A stretch of DNA of 64,000 bases from Rhizobacter terrae (GCF_003852895.1 NZ_QUSW01000005.1:434001-498000), one strand, 5' to 3'. Numbered from the stretch's first letter, positions 53,047 through 61,606 are shown. Program-made: numbers and translations. Notes: generated by a model not told the origin, from the letters alone.

Positions 53047-53202
53047 GTCTTGTCTCCTGGGAGTTGTGAGTGCGTAGGCGTGCCCACCCGGCAGCGCTTG
53101 GTGGCTGCTTTCGGGTTGGCGCGTGGCGCGCCGGAACGGGACTTGGACGATGAGCCAGACGGGCCCCCTTGGCCGGCCGGGCGCAGGTCCTCTAGGTGAG
53201 GG

Positions 53203-54291
53203 TCAGGCGGCCTTGCGCTGCGCGCCTGCCGTCAGCAGCTCACAAACGGCTTGCGTGACTTGCACGGTGGTGGCCTTGCCGCCGAGGTCGCCGGTGTGCA
53301 GCTTCGGGTTCGCGGTGACCTGCTCGATCGCGCTCATAACTTGCTTGGCCGCATCGAACTCGCCCAAGTGTTCCAGCAGCATCACCACTGACCAAAAGGT
53401 GCCCACCGGGTTAGCCAAGCCCTTGCCCATGATGTCGAAGGCAGAACCGTGGATGGGCTCGAACATCGACGGATAGCGGTGCTCGGGATCGATGTTGCCG
53501 GTGGGCGCGATGCCCAGGCTGCCGGCGAGCGCGGCGGCCAGGTCGGACAGGATGTCGGCATGGAGGTTGGTCGCGACGATGGTATCCAGCGTCTGCGGCT
53601 TGTTGATCATGCGGGCGGTCGAGGCGTCGACCAATTCCTTGTCCCAGGTGACGTCCGGGAACTCCTTGCTGATCTGCAGCGCGATCTCGTCCCACATCAC
53701 CATCGCGTGGCGCTGGGCGTTGCTCTTGGTGATCACGGTCAGCAGCTTGCGGGGACGCGACTGGGCCAGCTTGAAGGCGAAGCGCATGATGCGCTCGACA
53801 CCGGCGCGGGTCATCATCGACACGTCGGTGGCCGCCTCGATCGGGTGGCCCTGGTGCACGCGGCCGCCGACGCCGGAATACTCGCCTTCGGAGTTCTCGC
53901 GCACGATGACCCAGTTCAGATCCTCGGGCTTGCAGCGCTTCAGTGGCGCGTCGATGCCGGACAGGATGCGCGTGGGGCGCACGTTGGCGTACTGGTCGAA
54001 GCCCTGGCAGATCTTCAGGCGCAGGCCCCACAGCGTGATGTGATCCGGAATGTGTGGGTCGCCGGCCGAGCCGAACAGGATCGCGTCCTTGTTGCGAATG
54101 GCATCCAGGCCGTCGGCCGGCATCATCACACCGTGTTGACGGTAGTAGTCGCCACCCCAATCGAAGTTCTCGAATTCGAAGCGGAAGGTGCTGCTGGTCT
54201 TCGCAAGTGCTTCCAGCACCTGCTGGCCGGCAGGGACGACTTCCTTGCCGATGCCGTCACCGGGAATGGTGGCGATCGAATAGGTCTTCAT
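53203..54291 (-). CDS. ttuC: Tartrate dehydrogenase/decarboxylase TtuC
   Basis: It oxidises tartrate with NAD, and from meso-tartrate yields D-glycerate and CO2 (362 residues, isocitrate/isopropylmalate dehydrogenase family). MKTYSIATIPGDGIGKEVVPAG, the Arg triplet region QYANVRPTRILSG, VRENSEGEYSGVGGR, NLHADILSDLAAALAGSLG and FEPIHGSAFDIMGKG are typical. The start at 54291 has GGAGACAAG upstream; an in-frame opening 93 bases further up lies in the regulatory region. It is the first gene of the cluster, divergent from the LysR gene. Confidence 0.94.
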   Translation of the reverse strand: MKTYSIATIPGDGIGKEVVPAGQQVLEALAKTSSTFRFEFENFDWGGDYYRQHGVMMPADGLDAIRNKDAILFGSAGDPHIPDHITLWGLRLKICQGFDQYANVRPTRILSGIDAPLKRCKPEDLNWVIVRENSEGEYSGVGGRVHQGHPIEAATDVSMMTRAGVERIMRFAFKLAQSRPRKLLTVITKSNAQRHAMVMWDEIALQISKEFPDVTWDKELVDASTARMINKPQTLDTIVATNLHADILSDLAAALAGSLGIAPTGNIDPEHRYPSMFEPIHGSAFDIMGKGLANPVGTFWSVVMLLEHLGEFDAAKQVMSAIEQVTANPKLHTGDLGGKATTVQVTQAVCELLTAGAQRKAA

Positions 54292-54355
54292 GACTTGTCT
54301 CCGTGGGAATGGGTTTTGGGGGTGACGTGACTGTAAGAAGTGGACGACCCCTGCG

Positions 54356-54384
54356 CTCACGGCTAAAGTGAATCCATTGTTCAC
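54356..54384. promoter_or_regulatory. LysR-type operator between ttuC and its regulator gene
   Basis: CTCAC-N7-GTGAA (54356-54372) and, sharing its right arm, GTGAA-N7-TTCAC (54368-54384) form overlapping T-N11-A type palindromes in the 126 bp divergent gap. AAAGTGAATCC followed by TGAAATT at 54386-54392 matches the site before the Bug gene. Confidence 0.7.
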
Positions 54385-54417
54385 CTGAAATTAACAATCT
54401 GCACCAGAGGAAGCTCC

Positions 54418-55356
54418 ATGACCAGCGGCACCAACAGCGGCATTCAGCCCGCGGACCTGGGGTTCTTCTCGGTGCTGGCCAGCGCTGGCAGCCTTGGGGC
54501 CGCTGCGCGGGAACTCGGGATCACCACGCCCGCCGTCAGCAAGCACCTGGCTTTGATGGAGTCACGGGTGGGCCTGTTGCTGGTGAACAGGACGACGCGA
54601 CGCATGAGCCTGACGCCCGAAGGGGAGCTCTACCTGGAGCATGCGCGTCGCATCCTCGGCGAGATCGACGACTTGGAGCAGTTGCTGGGCGTGTCCAAGG
54701 CGACGCCGAAAGGCCTGCTCCGCGTGAATGCCACACTTGGTTTCGGGCGCAGCCACGTGGCGCCACTGATCTCGCGCTTCGTGCGCAAGTACCCGCAGGT
54801 GGAAGTGCAGTTGCAGCTATCCGTGAATCCACCACCGCTGACTGATGACTCCTTCGACGTCTGCATCCGTTTTGGCATGCCACCGGACGCCCGCGTCATC
54901 GCGAAGTACATTGCACCGAATAGGCGACTGCTGTGTGCGTCACCGGCCTATCTTGCCAAGCACGGTACACCAAAGGTTCCCAACGACTTGACCAAGCACA
55001 ACTGCATCGGCATCCGGCAGGGCGAAGAAGCCTATGGCGTGTGGCGACTGACAAGCGGCAGGGGCAAGAACGCAGCAACTGAAGCAGTCAAGACGCGAGG
55101 CAACCTAACGACGAATGACGGCGAGATCGCAGTCAACTGGGCGCTGGACGGCCACGGCATCCTGATGCGCGCGGAGTGGGACATCGAGCGCCATCTGAAG
55201 AATGGCAGGCTGGTGCACTTGCTGCCTCAATTCCACACGCCGGACGCCGACATTCATGCCGTCTATCCGCAGCGGCATCAGTTGGCGGCACGTGTACGCG
55301 CCTTCGTGGACTTCGTGGCCTTGTCGCTTCATCAGCGCGGAGGGCAAGCGGCGTAG
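54418..55356 (+). CDS. LysR-family regulator of tartrate genes (TtuA-like)
   Basis: This is a 312-residue LTTR. The N-terminal HTH has FFSVLASAGSLGAAARELGITTPAVSKHLALMESRVG; the C-terminal effector domain covers 95-300 (ARVIAKYIAPNRRLLCASPAYL). It is divergent from ttuC, the typical layout of an LTTR with its target. In Agrobacterium vitis TtuA plays this role. Its inducer is probably tartrate; this is an inference. Confidence 0.88.
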   Translation: MTSGTNSGIQPADLGFFSVLASAGSLGAAARELGITTPAVSKHLALMESRVGLLLVNRTTRRMSLTPEGELYLEHARRILGEIDDLEQLLGVSKATPKGLLRVNATLGFGRSHVAPLISRFVRKYPQVEVQLQLSVNPPPLTDDSFDVCIRFGMPPDARVIAKYIAPNRRLLCASPAYLAKHGTPKVPNDLTKHNCIGIRQGEEAYGVWRLTSGRGKNAATEAVKTRGNLTTNDGEIAVNWALDGHGILMRAEWDIERHLKNGRLVHLLPQFHTPDADIHAVYPQRHQLAARVRAFVDFVALSLHQRGGQAA

Positions 55357-55741
55357 CAGGTCGCTTGGAGGTCTGCTTTGCGGCATTCGATCGGCTGTCA
55401 GCTCGTGGCCGATAGCCGCCAGTTAAGTTATTGATTGCCTCTTCACATCGATCTGAGAGACTGCGAGGTCGCCAGGTCATGGACATGATATGCCCGAAGT
55501 CTCACCCAATACAAAGCACGACGAATAGGGCTTGCCAGGGAGAAGGGGGCTTGGCACCGTGAGTTCGATCCACAGTCCTTCAATTCGGACGAAGGCAGTC
55601 AGCGCAGGTGGGGGTAGGACCGTCCCACCCCCACGAATGGTCTGACGTCGCTAGTTGAGCGGAGGGTATGGTGGCGCCTATGGCGCGGGGGCGAAGCACA
55701 CAGTATCGTGACGAAGTAACGCCTATGGGAGAGGCGACGCC
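55357..55741. other. 385 bp gap before the orphan HipA gene
   Basis: No gene is visible, in particular no HTH antitoxin gene. The only structure is GTGGGGGT-N11-ACCCCCAC (55608-55634), a perfect 8 bp stem without a T-run. The sequence is less GC-rich than core regions. Confidence 0.5.
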
Positions 55742-56977
55742 ATGAACCGGCTTTTATCCTATCCACTGATTGACCGGTTGTATTTGTGGTGGCTCGGGCA
55801 GTCATCGTCGCCGGTTTGCATCGGTGAACTTAACACTGAGCGGGCCAAACGCGGCGTGTCGCTTCGCTACACCCACCACTGGCTATTGCATGGCTTCGCA
55901 TTGAGTGAGGACCTGCCTCTTATCGATAGCGAATTTTTGCCTGACGAGCGCGACGCGGCGCCGGGTGCAGTGGATGACGCCAGGCCCGACCACTGGGGCG
56001 AACGCATCATTCGCCTTGTCTATGGGCCGTCTCGACTATCGCTGCTCGAGTACCTCTATTTTGCGGGCGACGAACGGTTCGGCGCGCTTGGGGTATCAAC
56101 ATCGCCAGCCACCTATCTGCCGCGCCAACCGAGCCCCATCCCAAGGCTCGGTGACATCGCAAAGATCTACATGCTCATTGAAAAGGTGCTTTCAGACGAT
56201 CCTATCGACAAGTCACAGAGGTGGCTGATTGCAACGGGCGCTGCGATGGGAGGGGCCCGACCGAAGGCACTTGTGGATATTGATGGTGAGCAGTGGTTGG
56301 TGAAATTTTCTGATGGCGATATCGTCGATACTCCTCTGGTTGAGCATGCGACCATGACTCTGGCGGCGCAAGCTGACATTGTTGTTGCGCCCACGCGCGT
56401 TGTTCGTTTGCGTGACGGGCACGCTGTTGCGGTGAGGCGATTTGACAGGCAGGGTCCACACCGCGTCCATGTACAGAGCGCCAAAGTGGCTCTGAAGGCA
56501 ACTGGCGGTGGGATTGGCTACCCGCAACTCGCACAACTCCTGCTGCGCCGCGGCGTCGTCGAAGGAGGAGTGGCCGTGACCCAGATGCATGAACTGTTCC
56601 GCCGCATGGTCTTCAATATCCTCATAGATAACACCGACGATCACGAAAAGAACCACGCGCTGATTGCGAGTAACTCGAACCGGTTTAGCTTGTCGCCGGC
56701 CTTTGACGTTTTGCCCTCAGGCCAGGCCCTCGGGTACCAACAGATCCGCGTAGGCGAGGACGATACGGACTCGACGTTGGACAACGCGATGTCGATGCAC
56801 CAAGTGTTTGGGCTCGACCGAGATGCTGCATTCCGCGAAATCGCCACGGTGACCAATGTCGTCACAAACTGGCAGAAACATTTCGCTGCCTGTGGAGTTA
56901 CAAAGCGGGACATCGACTCGCTGACCGCGCAGATCGACCGTCCGTTCCTCAAGGATCAGCGTGACGCCTACGCTTGA
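55742..56977 (+). CDS. HipA-type Ser/Thr kinase, no adjacent antitoxin
   Basis: This 411-residue protein has the HipA fold: an N-terminal part with FGALGVSTSP, ATGAAMGGARPKALVD (P-loop-like Gly-rich segment) and WLVKFSDGD, then the catalytic loop NILIDNTDDHEKNHAL and metal-binding LSPAFDVLPS. The kinase residues look intact. HipA phosphorylates a tRNA synthetase and causes dormancy when not bound by HipB. No HipB-like gene lies within about 400 bp upstream or 100 bp downstream. Codon use suggests an acquired gene. Confidence 0.85.
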   Translation: MNRLLSYPLIDRLYLWWLGQSSSPVCIGELNTERAKRGVSLRYTHHWLLHGFALSEDLPLIDSEFLPDERDAAPGAVDDARPDHWGERIIRLVYGPSRLSLLEYLYFAGDERFGALGVSTSPATYLPRQPSPIPRLGDIAKIYMLIEKVLSDDPIDKSQRWLIATGAAMGGARPKALVDIDGEQWLVKFSDGDIVDTPLVEHATMTLAAQADIVVAPTRVVRLRDGHAVAVRRFDRQGPHRVHVQSAKVALKATGGGIGYPQLAQLLLRRGVVEGGVAVTQMHELFRRMVFNILIDNTDDHEKNHALIASNSNRFSLSPAFDVLPSGQALGYQQIRVGEDDTDSTLDNAMSMHQVFGLDRDAAFREIATVTNVVTNWQKHFAACGVTKRDIDSLTAQIDRPFLKDQRDAYA

Positions 56978-56988
56978 ATCGCGCTCGA

Positions 56989-56994
56989 TATAAT
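56989..56994 (+). promoter_or_regulatory. Candidate -10 box of the MarR-family gene
   Basis: TATAAT lies 29 bases before the MarR-gene ATG, in the 45 bp gap after hipA. No good -35 was found at 16-18 bp, so the promoter call is weak. Confidence 0.35.
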
Positions 56995-57022
56995 CAGATC
57001 CTTGGAATGGACCGGTCTGCAA

Positions 57023-57484
57023 ATGGCTACCAAAGCATCATCCAAAACCACTGACTCGAAGCTGGCCGACTTCCTCTGCTTCGCCGTCTACTCGGCCAAC
57101 CTCGCCTACGGCAAGGCCTACCGCCCCATCCTCGACGAACTGGGGCTGACCTACACCCAGTACATCACGCTGATCTGCCTGTCGGAGCAGGACCACCAGA
57201 TCGTGAGCGAACTCGGCGCAAAGCTCTTCCTGGAATCCAACACGCTCACGCCCATCCTGAAGAAGCTGGAGGCGATGGGCTACCTGCGCCGCCAGCGCAG
57301 CACGAATGACGAGCGGCAGGTAGTCGTCAGCCTGACCGAGCAGGGTCGGCAGCTGCGCGATCAGGCCCGGGGCAGGAACCTGGTGGCGGCCACCGGGCTC
57401 GGGCAGCAGGACTTCAAAAACCTGCAGAAGGCGGTCAGCCAGTTGCGCGATGCCTTGATTTCGTCGACGCAAGACTCGCAGTGA
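57023..57484 (+). CDS. MarR-family regulator, OhrR-like
   Basis: This 153-residue winged-helix regulator has LADFLCFAVYSANLAYGKAYRPILDELGLTYTQYITLICL, the OhrR N-terminal pattern with the reactive Cys (LCFAVYSA), and the DNA-binding QIVSELGAKLFLESNTLTPILKKLEAMG then RQRSTNDERQVVVSLT wing. OhrR senses organic peroxides and represses ohr. No ohr gene lies nearby; the convergent gene is a hydrolase. The ATG at 57023 is preferred to one seven codons earlier. Confidence 0.88.
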   Translation: MATKASSKTTDSKLADFLCFAVYSANLAYGKAYRPILDELGLTYTQYITLICLSEQDHQIVSELGAKLFLESNTLTPILKKLEAMGYLRRQRSTNDERQVVVSLTEQGRQLRDQARGRNLVAATGLGQQDFKNLQKAVSQLRDALISSTQDSQ

Positions 57485-57492
57485 TGCCTGCA

Positions 57493-57523
57493 TAAAAAAC
57501 GCCGGCCCGAAAGCCGGCGTTTT
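57493..57523. terminator. Bidirectional Rho-independent terminator
   Basis: AAACGCCGGC-CCGAAA-GCCGGCGTTT is a perfect 10 bp stem with A-runs before and T-runs after, placed between the MarR gene and the convergent hydrolase gene. It can end both transcripts. Confidence 0.9.
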
Positions 57524-57525
57524 CG

Positions 57526-58470
57526 TCAGCGGCGGATGAACTCCAGCAGATCGTTGTTCAGTCGATCCTTGTGCGTATCGGTGATGCCGTGCGGGCCGCC
57601 GGCGTACTCGATGAGGCGGGCAGCCTTGACCAGCTTGACGGTCGCGCGTGCCGTCGTCTCGATCGGCACGATCTGGTCGTCCGTCCCGTGGATGACCAGC
57701 GTGGGCCGGTCGATGCGCTTGAGGTCCTCGACGAAGTTGGTCTCGGAGAAGGCCTTGATGGAATCGTAGGTCGCCTTGTGGCCGGCGAGCATGCCCTGGT
57801 GCCAGAACGAATCGATCAGGCCCTGCGAGGCCGTCTGGCCGGGCCGGTTGAATCCGAAGAAGGGCCCGCTGGCGATGTCCTTGTACAGCTGCGACCGGTT
57901 CGCCAGAGACCCCTTGCGCAGCCCGTCGAACACTTCCATTGGCACGCCGTTGGGGTTGTCGGCGGTCTTGACCATTATCGGCGTCACCGCGCCCGCCAGC
58001 ACGACCTTGGCGACCCGTTGCGTCCCGTGGCGGCCGATGTAGCGCGCCACCTCGCCGCCGCCGGTGGAGAAGCCCACGAGCGTGGCGTTCTTCAGGTTCA
58101 GCGTCTCGATCACCGTCGACAGGTCATCGGCGTACTGGTCCATGTGGTTGCCTTCCCAGGACTGGCCCGAGCGGCCATGCCCGCGGCGGTCGTGAGCGAC
58201 CACGCGGTAGCCGCGCTCGGCCAAGAAGAGCATCTGCGACTCCCAGCTGTCGGAGTCGAGCGGCCAGCCGTGGCTGAACACCACGACGGGTCCGTTCTTC
58301 GGGCCCCAGTCCTTGTAGTACAGCGGCGTGCCGTCCTTGGCGGCGATGAAGGTGGACGCGGCCGCGGCGGTGCTGCGTGTGCCGGCCTGGGCTTTGGCCG
58401 GCTCGGCGGAGGCGGTCAGTGCAGCGGCGGTCATGGCCGACAGGACGAACAGCTTGGCGATGGTGTTCAT
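57526..58470 (-). CDS. Secreted alpha/beta hydrolase (non-heme haloperoxidase-like)
   Basis: This is a 314-residue exported hydrolase. The signal peptide [21 protein letters not shown] is followed by the fold: [15 protein letters not shown] (oxyanion), [13 protein letters not shown], the nucleophile elbow [14 protein letters not shown], the acid in [11 protein letters not shown] and the His in [12 protein letters not shown]. It resembles non-heme chloroperoxidases/esterases; the natural substrate is unknown. It is divergent from an AraC regulator, which may control it. Confidence 0.88.
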   Translation of the reverse strand: MNTIAKLFVLSAMTAAALTASAEPAKAQAGTRSTAAAASTFIAAKDGTPLYYKDWGPKNGPVVVFSHGWPLDSDSWESQMLFLAERGYRVVAHDRRGHGRSGQSWEGNHMDQYADDLSTVIETLNLKNATLVGFSTGGGEVARYIGRHGTQRVAKVVLAGAVTPIMVKTADNPNGVPMEVFDGLRKGSLANRSQLYKDIASGPFFGFNRPGQTASQGLIDSFWHQGMLAGHKATYDSIKAFSETNFVEDLKRIDRPTLVIHGTDDQIVPIETTARATVKLVKAARLIEYAGGPHGITDTHKDRLNNDLLEFIRR

Positions 58471-58551
58471 GGGGTCTCTCCTTGTTCAGGTCTGGGCGTG
58501 GGAGGGAAGGGGTTCACCGTTTCCGGCAGAGAGAGTGTCTCGTTGAATCCT

Positions 58552-58574
58552 GTACGATAAGACTCAATTCGTAC
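58552..58574. promoter_or_regulatory. Candidate operator between hydrolase and AraC gene
   Basis: GTACGA-N11-TCGTAC is a perfect 6 bp inverted repeat in the 130 bp divergent gap, 26 bp before the AraC-gene start. AraC-family sites are often direct repeats, so another regulator is possible. Confidence 0.5.
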
Positions 58575-58600
58575 CTGTTTATTGATCAGGAGTTCATCGC

Positions 58601-59431
58601 ATGGTCGATCGCCTGGCCACCTTGCTGAGCCACTTCTCGGTCAGCGCCCACACCTTCCACACCGGGACCTTGTGCGGCAGCAACGCGCTTGGCGTGCGCG
58701 AACCGTATGGGCAGCTGCACCTGATCCGCGGTGGCAAGGTCGAGGTGCGGCATGGCTCGCGCAAGGCGTGGCGCATCACCGAGCCGAGCCTGCTGCTCTA
58801 TCCACGGCCGATGGCGCACCGCTTCATCACGGACAAGCAGCGGGGCGCGAATTTCCTCTGTGCCGACGTGATGTTCGAAGGCGGCCCGGCCAACCCCATC
58901 GCGGCTGCACTGCCTGCCGTGGTGTGCATGCCGCTGGCCCAGGTGCCCGCCTGCGAGGCCGTGCTGCAGGCACTCTTCGATGAGGCCGGTTCAGCCAACT
59001 GCGGAAGGCAGGCCATGCTGGACCGCCTGTTCGAGGTCGTCATCATCCACGTGCTGCGCGAGCTGATGGAGCAGCAGCAGGTGCGGGTCGGCATGCTGGC
59101 CGGGCTCGCGCATCAACAGCTGCGCCGTGCCATCGTGGCCATGCACCAGGCGCCGGAACAGGACTGGTCCCTGGAGCTTCTCGCCGAGCAGGCCGGCATG
59201 TCTCGCACGTCGTTCGCGACGACCTTCCGCGACACGGTGGGGCAGACGCCCGGCGCCTACCTGCAGCGCTGGCGCATCGGCCTGGCGCAGAAGTTCCTGC
59301 GCCAGGGGCATTCGTTGAAGACGATCGCTGCGCAGGTGGGGTACGGCACCGAAGCCGCACTGTCGCGCGCCTTCCGGGCGCAGACTGGATCGTCGCCTCG
59401 CGAGTGGCGCAAGGAAGCGCAGGCGCTATGA
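58601..59431 (+). CDS. AraC-family transcription regulator
   Basis: This 276-residue protein has an N-terminal cupin-like effector domain (AraC_binding_2 type: LCGSNALGVREPYGQLHLIRGGKVEVRHG, LLLYPRPMAHRF) and a C-terminal pair of HTH motifs (SLELLAEQAGMSRTSFATTFRDTVGQTPGAYLQRWRIGLAQ and SLKTIAAQVGYGTEAALSRAFRAQTGSSPREWR). AGGAG precedes the start. It is divergent from the hydrolase gene, a probable target. Its stop overlaps the convergent hipA stop (59426-59431). Confidence 0.92.
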   Translation: MVDRLATLLSHFSVSAHTFHTGTLCGSNALGVREPYGQLHLIRGGKVEVRHGSRKAWRITEPSLLLYPRPMAHRFITDKQRGANFLCADVMFEGGPANPIAAALPAVVCMPLAQVPACEAVLQALFDEAGSANCGRQAMLDRLFEVVIIHVLRELMEQQQVRVGMLAGLAHQQLRRAIVAMHQAPEQDWSLELLAEQAGMSRTSFATTFRDTVGQTPGAYLQRWRIGLAQKFLRQGHSLKTIAAQVGYGTEAALSRAFRAQTGSSPREWRKEAQAL

Positions 59432-60679
59432 GCTGAAGAAGACCTGGCCTGGCATCGAGGCCAGTGCGCTCTTGGCGGTCCTGGCGGCACAGCCGTTGGC
59501 GCGGAGCAGGTCCACCAGTGACGCCTTGATGGTTTGCCATTGCGCGTGAACCAGGTGCTGCGCCTCGTCGGCGGTGACACCGAACCGGTTCGACTCGGAC
59601 AACAGGTTGTCCAAGGTCACCGCTGCACCCTCGGCGCCGAAGGCCATGGCCAGCATCATTCGCCGCGTGGCGGGTCGCGCCGTGAGGTCGAAGGCGGGTG
59701 ACAGCTCGAAGAACCCGTCCTCATTCGCCACGAAGCCGGTGTTGCGGTCGTGGTCGTCGGTGTTGCCGACCAGGCAGTTGAAGGCGATGCGTTGGTACAG
59801 CTCGCGGATGTGCGCCGAGGGCGTGCGTTCCCAGACGCGCATGCGGTTGGCAAGGTTGGTGTACGAGCCCATGAACGAATACATCTGCACTTCGGGCTGT
59901 GACCACAGCAGTGTCTTGGCGCTCGCGTAGCGTCGTCGCCCATGGCCACCCCCGGGCAGTTGGTCGCGGTCGAAGCGCTCTACGAGCAGAACGGGTGCCT
60001 TGCCCACGCGCACGAGGCGATGGGCCGGCACGCGGATTCCGCATTCCTGCGCCAAGCTCAGCAAGGTGGCTTCCATGATGGGCACCGGCGGGAGGTCGGC
60101 GTTGTCGCGTGCACTCGGGAACTTGGCCAGCCACAAGCTGCCAGCGGCTTCGATGGTGGTCTTGGGCCGAGCACCGCCGGCCGACGTGCCTTGCACCAGC
60201 AACTCGCGATCATCATCGTCGACATCGCCGCCAGCTTCGATGATGCGGTGGATGTCGATCAGCCGCTTCAGGCTCGACGTGCCCGGAACCTGGCCATGGC
60301 CCGCAGGTGGTGTGTCGGGGTCGGTGCTGAAGCCCAGCGCGCCCACCGACTGTCCGCGCGACAGCAGCAGGTAGCCCAGGTCGTCCTGCGGTCCGTGAAG
60401 CCTGTCGATCAAGCGTCGGCCCCAGTCGTCGGGCCCGCTGTCCTGCAGCACGGAGAACCATCCGTTCAGATGCGTGGTCGTGACGGGCTGCTCGTTGAGC
60501 GGCAGCACGATGGGATCGATGGCCAGCGCCTGGGGCCGGGTGAGGTAGGACTGGCCGTAGACGAAGGTGCCGGTGTGCGCGCCGCTGCCGAGGCTGTGCC
60601 TGGTGAAGCGGCCGCACACGACGGGATCTGGACAGCCGGGCAGCCAGATCCAGACATACACGGCCGCCTCAGAAGTCAT
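59426..60679 (-). CDS. hipA: HipA-type toxin kinase
   Basis: This is a 417-residue HipA kinase. VWIWLPGCPDPVVCGRF at the N-terminus, GALGFSTDPDTPPAG, VQGTSAGGARPKTTIE (Gly-rich loop), LWLAKFPSARD, and the catalytic NCLVGNTDDHDRNTGFV and LSPAFDLTARP are intact. The order HTH gene then hipA, overlapping by 11 bases, is the classic hipBA toxin-antitoxin operon. It is paralogous to the orphan HipA at 55742-56977, with the same catalytic motifs. Confidence 0.92.
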   Translation of the reverse strand: MTSEAAVYVWIWLPGCPDPVVCGRFTRHSLGSGAHTGTFVYGQSYLTRPQALAIDPIVLPLNEQPVTTTHLNGWFSVLQDSGPDDWGRRLIDRLHGPQDDLGYLLLSRGQSVGALGFSTDPDTPPAGHGQVPGTSSLKRLIDIHRIIEAGGDVDDDDRELLVQGTSAGGARPKTTIEAAGSLWLAKFPSARDNADLPPVPIMEATLLSLAQECGIRVPAHRLVRVGKAPVLLVERFDRDQLPGGGHGRRRYASAKTLLWSQPEVQMYSFMGSYTNLANRMRVWERTPSAHIRELYQRIAFNCLVGNTDDHDRNTGFVANEDGFFELSPAFDLTARPATRRMMLAMAFGAEGAAVTLDNLLSESNRFGVTADEAQHLVHAQWQTIKASLVDLLRANGCAARTAKSALASMPGQVFFSS

Positions 60680-61010
60680 TGCCGACGGCCTTGCGGCTCA
60701 CACGCACTCGCTTGTCGCCGACCGACAGCGACAGGGCCAGCCCATCTCGATCCAGACCCGGGTCGGCGAGAAGGTCCAACTCGCGCGACAAGCCCAGTAC
60801 CGTCAACACAGCCAGGTAGGCACCGAATGATGTGCTGAGAGCGCCGCGCTCGACCGCTTCGATGGTCGAGCGCGACAGGCCGGTCTTGTCTGCCATGTCC
60901 TCCAGCCGAAGCCTGCGCCGCTGCCGGGCCACGCGCAGCCTCGCCCCCAGGGCCGCTGCCTGGGCCACGGCGGGGGAATCGATGGAAACTGGGGCATTGG
61001 TGCGTGCCAT
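60669..61010 (-). CDS. hipB: HipB-like XRE antitoxin
   Basis: This 113-residue HTH protein has ALGARLRVARQRRRLRLEDMADKTGLSRSTIEAVERGALSTSFGAYLAVLTVLGL, a Cro/CI HTH. It overlaps hipA by 11 bases, as antitoxin genes do. The C-terminal tail (SVGDKRVRVSRKAVGNDF) is longer than in E. coli HipB. An ATG at 61019 is an alternative start; the 61010 ATG gives MARTNAPV. Confidence 0.85.
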   Translation of the reverse strand: MARTNAPVSIDSPAVAQAAALGARLRVARQRRRLRLEDMADKTGLSRSTIEAVERGALSTSFGAYLAVLTVLGLSRELDLLADPGLDRDGLALSLSVGDKRVRVSRKAVGNDF

Positions 61011-61018
61011 AACACGCA
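61001..61018. promoter_or_regulatory. Palindrome at the hipB start
   Basis: TGCGTG-N6-CACGCA covers the start codons of hipB. It could be an operator or an mRNA hairpin that hides the start. Confidence 0.4.
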
Positions 61019-61034
61019 TTATGGACGTTTATGA

Positions 61035-61049
61035 TGCTTATATAAAGCA
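61035..61049. promoter_or_regulatory. Candidate hip operator/promoter
   Basis: TGCTT-ATATA-AAGCA is a perfect palindrome with a TATA-like core about 16-25 bases upstream of the hipB start. It is a good position for a repressor site over the -10 of hipBA. Confidence 0.45.
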
Positions 61050-61057
61050 ATCTTGAT

Positions 61058-61459
61058 TCAGGGTCGCACGGACGACAGCGGGCGGTAAGCCACCATGTCG
61101 ATCTCCACCTTCGCATCCACCATCAGCCGAGCCTCCACGGTGGAGCGGGCCGGTGCCTGCGGGCCGAGGTAGCTCATGTAGATCCGGTTGAAGGCGCCGA
61201 AGTCGCGTGCATCCTGCAGCCACACCGTGGTCTTGCACACATCCTCGAAGCTGCAGCCCGCCAGCGCCAGCACGGCCTTCAGGTTCTCCATCACCTGCCG
61301 GGTCTGGACCTCGATGCCGCCCGAGACGATCTCTCCCTCGCTGTTGGCGGGCACCTGGCCCGAGACGTAGACGAAATCTCCGGCGCGGACGGCGGGCGAG
61401 AAAGGGCGGGGCTGGCGATCGGAGGTGACGGGCGGGACGCCGAAGTAGGTGAGGGACAT
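61058..61459 (-). CDS. RidA family protein
   Basis: RidA proteins hydrolyse reactive enamine/imine intermediates to ketoacids. The 133 residues carry FSPAVRAGDFVYVSGQVPAN, VQTRQVMENLKAVLALAGC, and the ending LMVDAKVEIDMVA with PARSTVEARLM holding the catalytic Arg. The ATG at 61459 was preferred; a start 16 codons earlier is possible. It is divergent from a peptide-type ABC importer, which may bring in its substrate. Confidence 0.88.
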   Translation of the reverse strand: MSLTYFGVPPVTSDRQPRPFSPAVRAGDFVYVSGQVPANSEGEIVSGGIEVQTRQVMENLKAVLALAGCSFEDVCKTTVWLQDARDFGAFNRIYMSYLGPQAPARSTVEARLMVDAKVEIDMVAYRPLSSVRP

Positions 61460-61479
61460 GAGGGTTCTCGTCATGGTTG

Positions 61480-61509
61480 AAGTGATCGAATTGAAAGACA
61501 ATTTCACTT
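61480..61509. promoter_or_regulatory. Inverted repeat in the ridA/ABC divergent region
   Basis: AAGTGA-TCG-AATTG-N5-CAATT-TCACTT forms an imperfect 11 bp palindrome. A second, TTGAAA-N5-TTTCAA, lies at 61578-61594. Both sit in the 147 bp divergent gap and could be operator sites of one unknown regulator. Confidence 0.45.
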
Positions 61510-61606
61510 AACCTTGCAAGTTAGTGGAGTATTTTCTTGATTTCACCCAGCAAAGACCCGACCATTTGCACCGGATATTGAAATCATTTTTCAAACGGAG
61601 TGGAGC

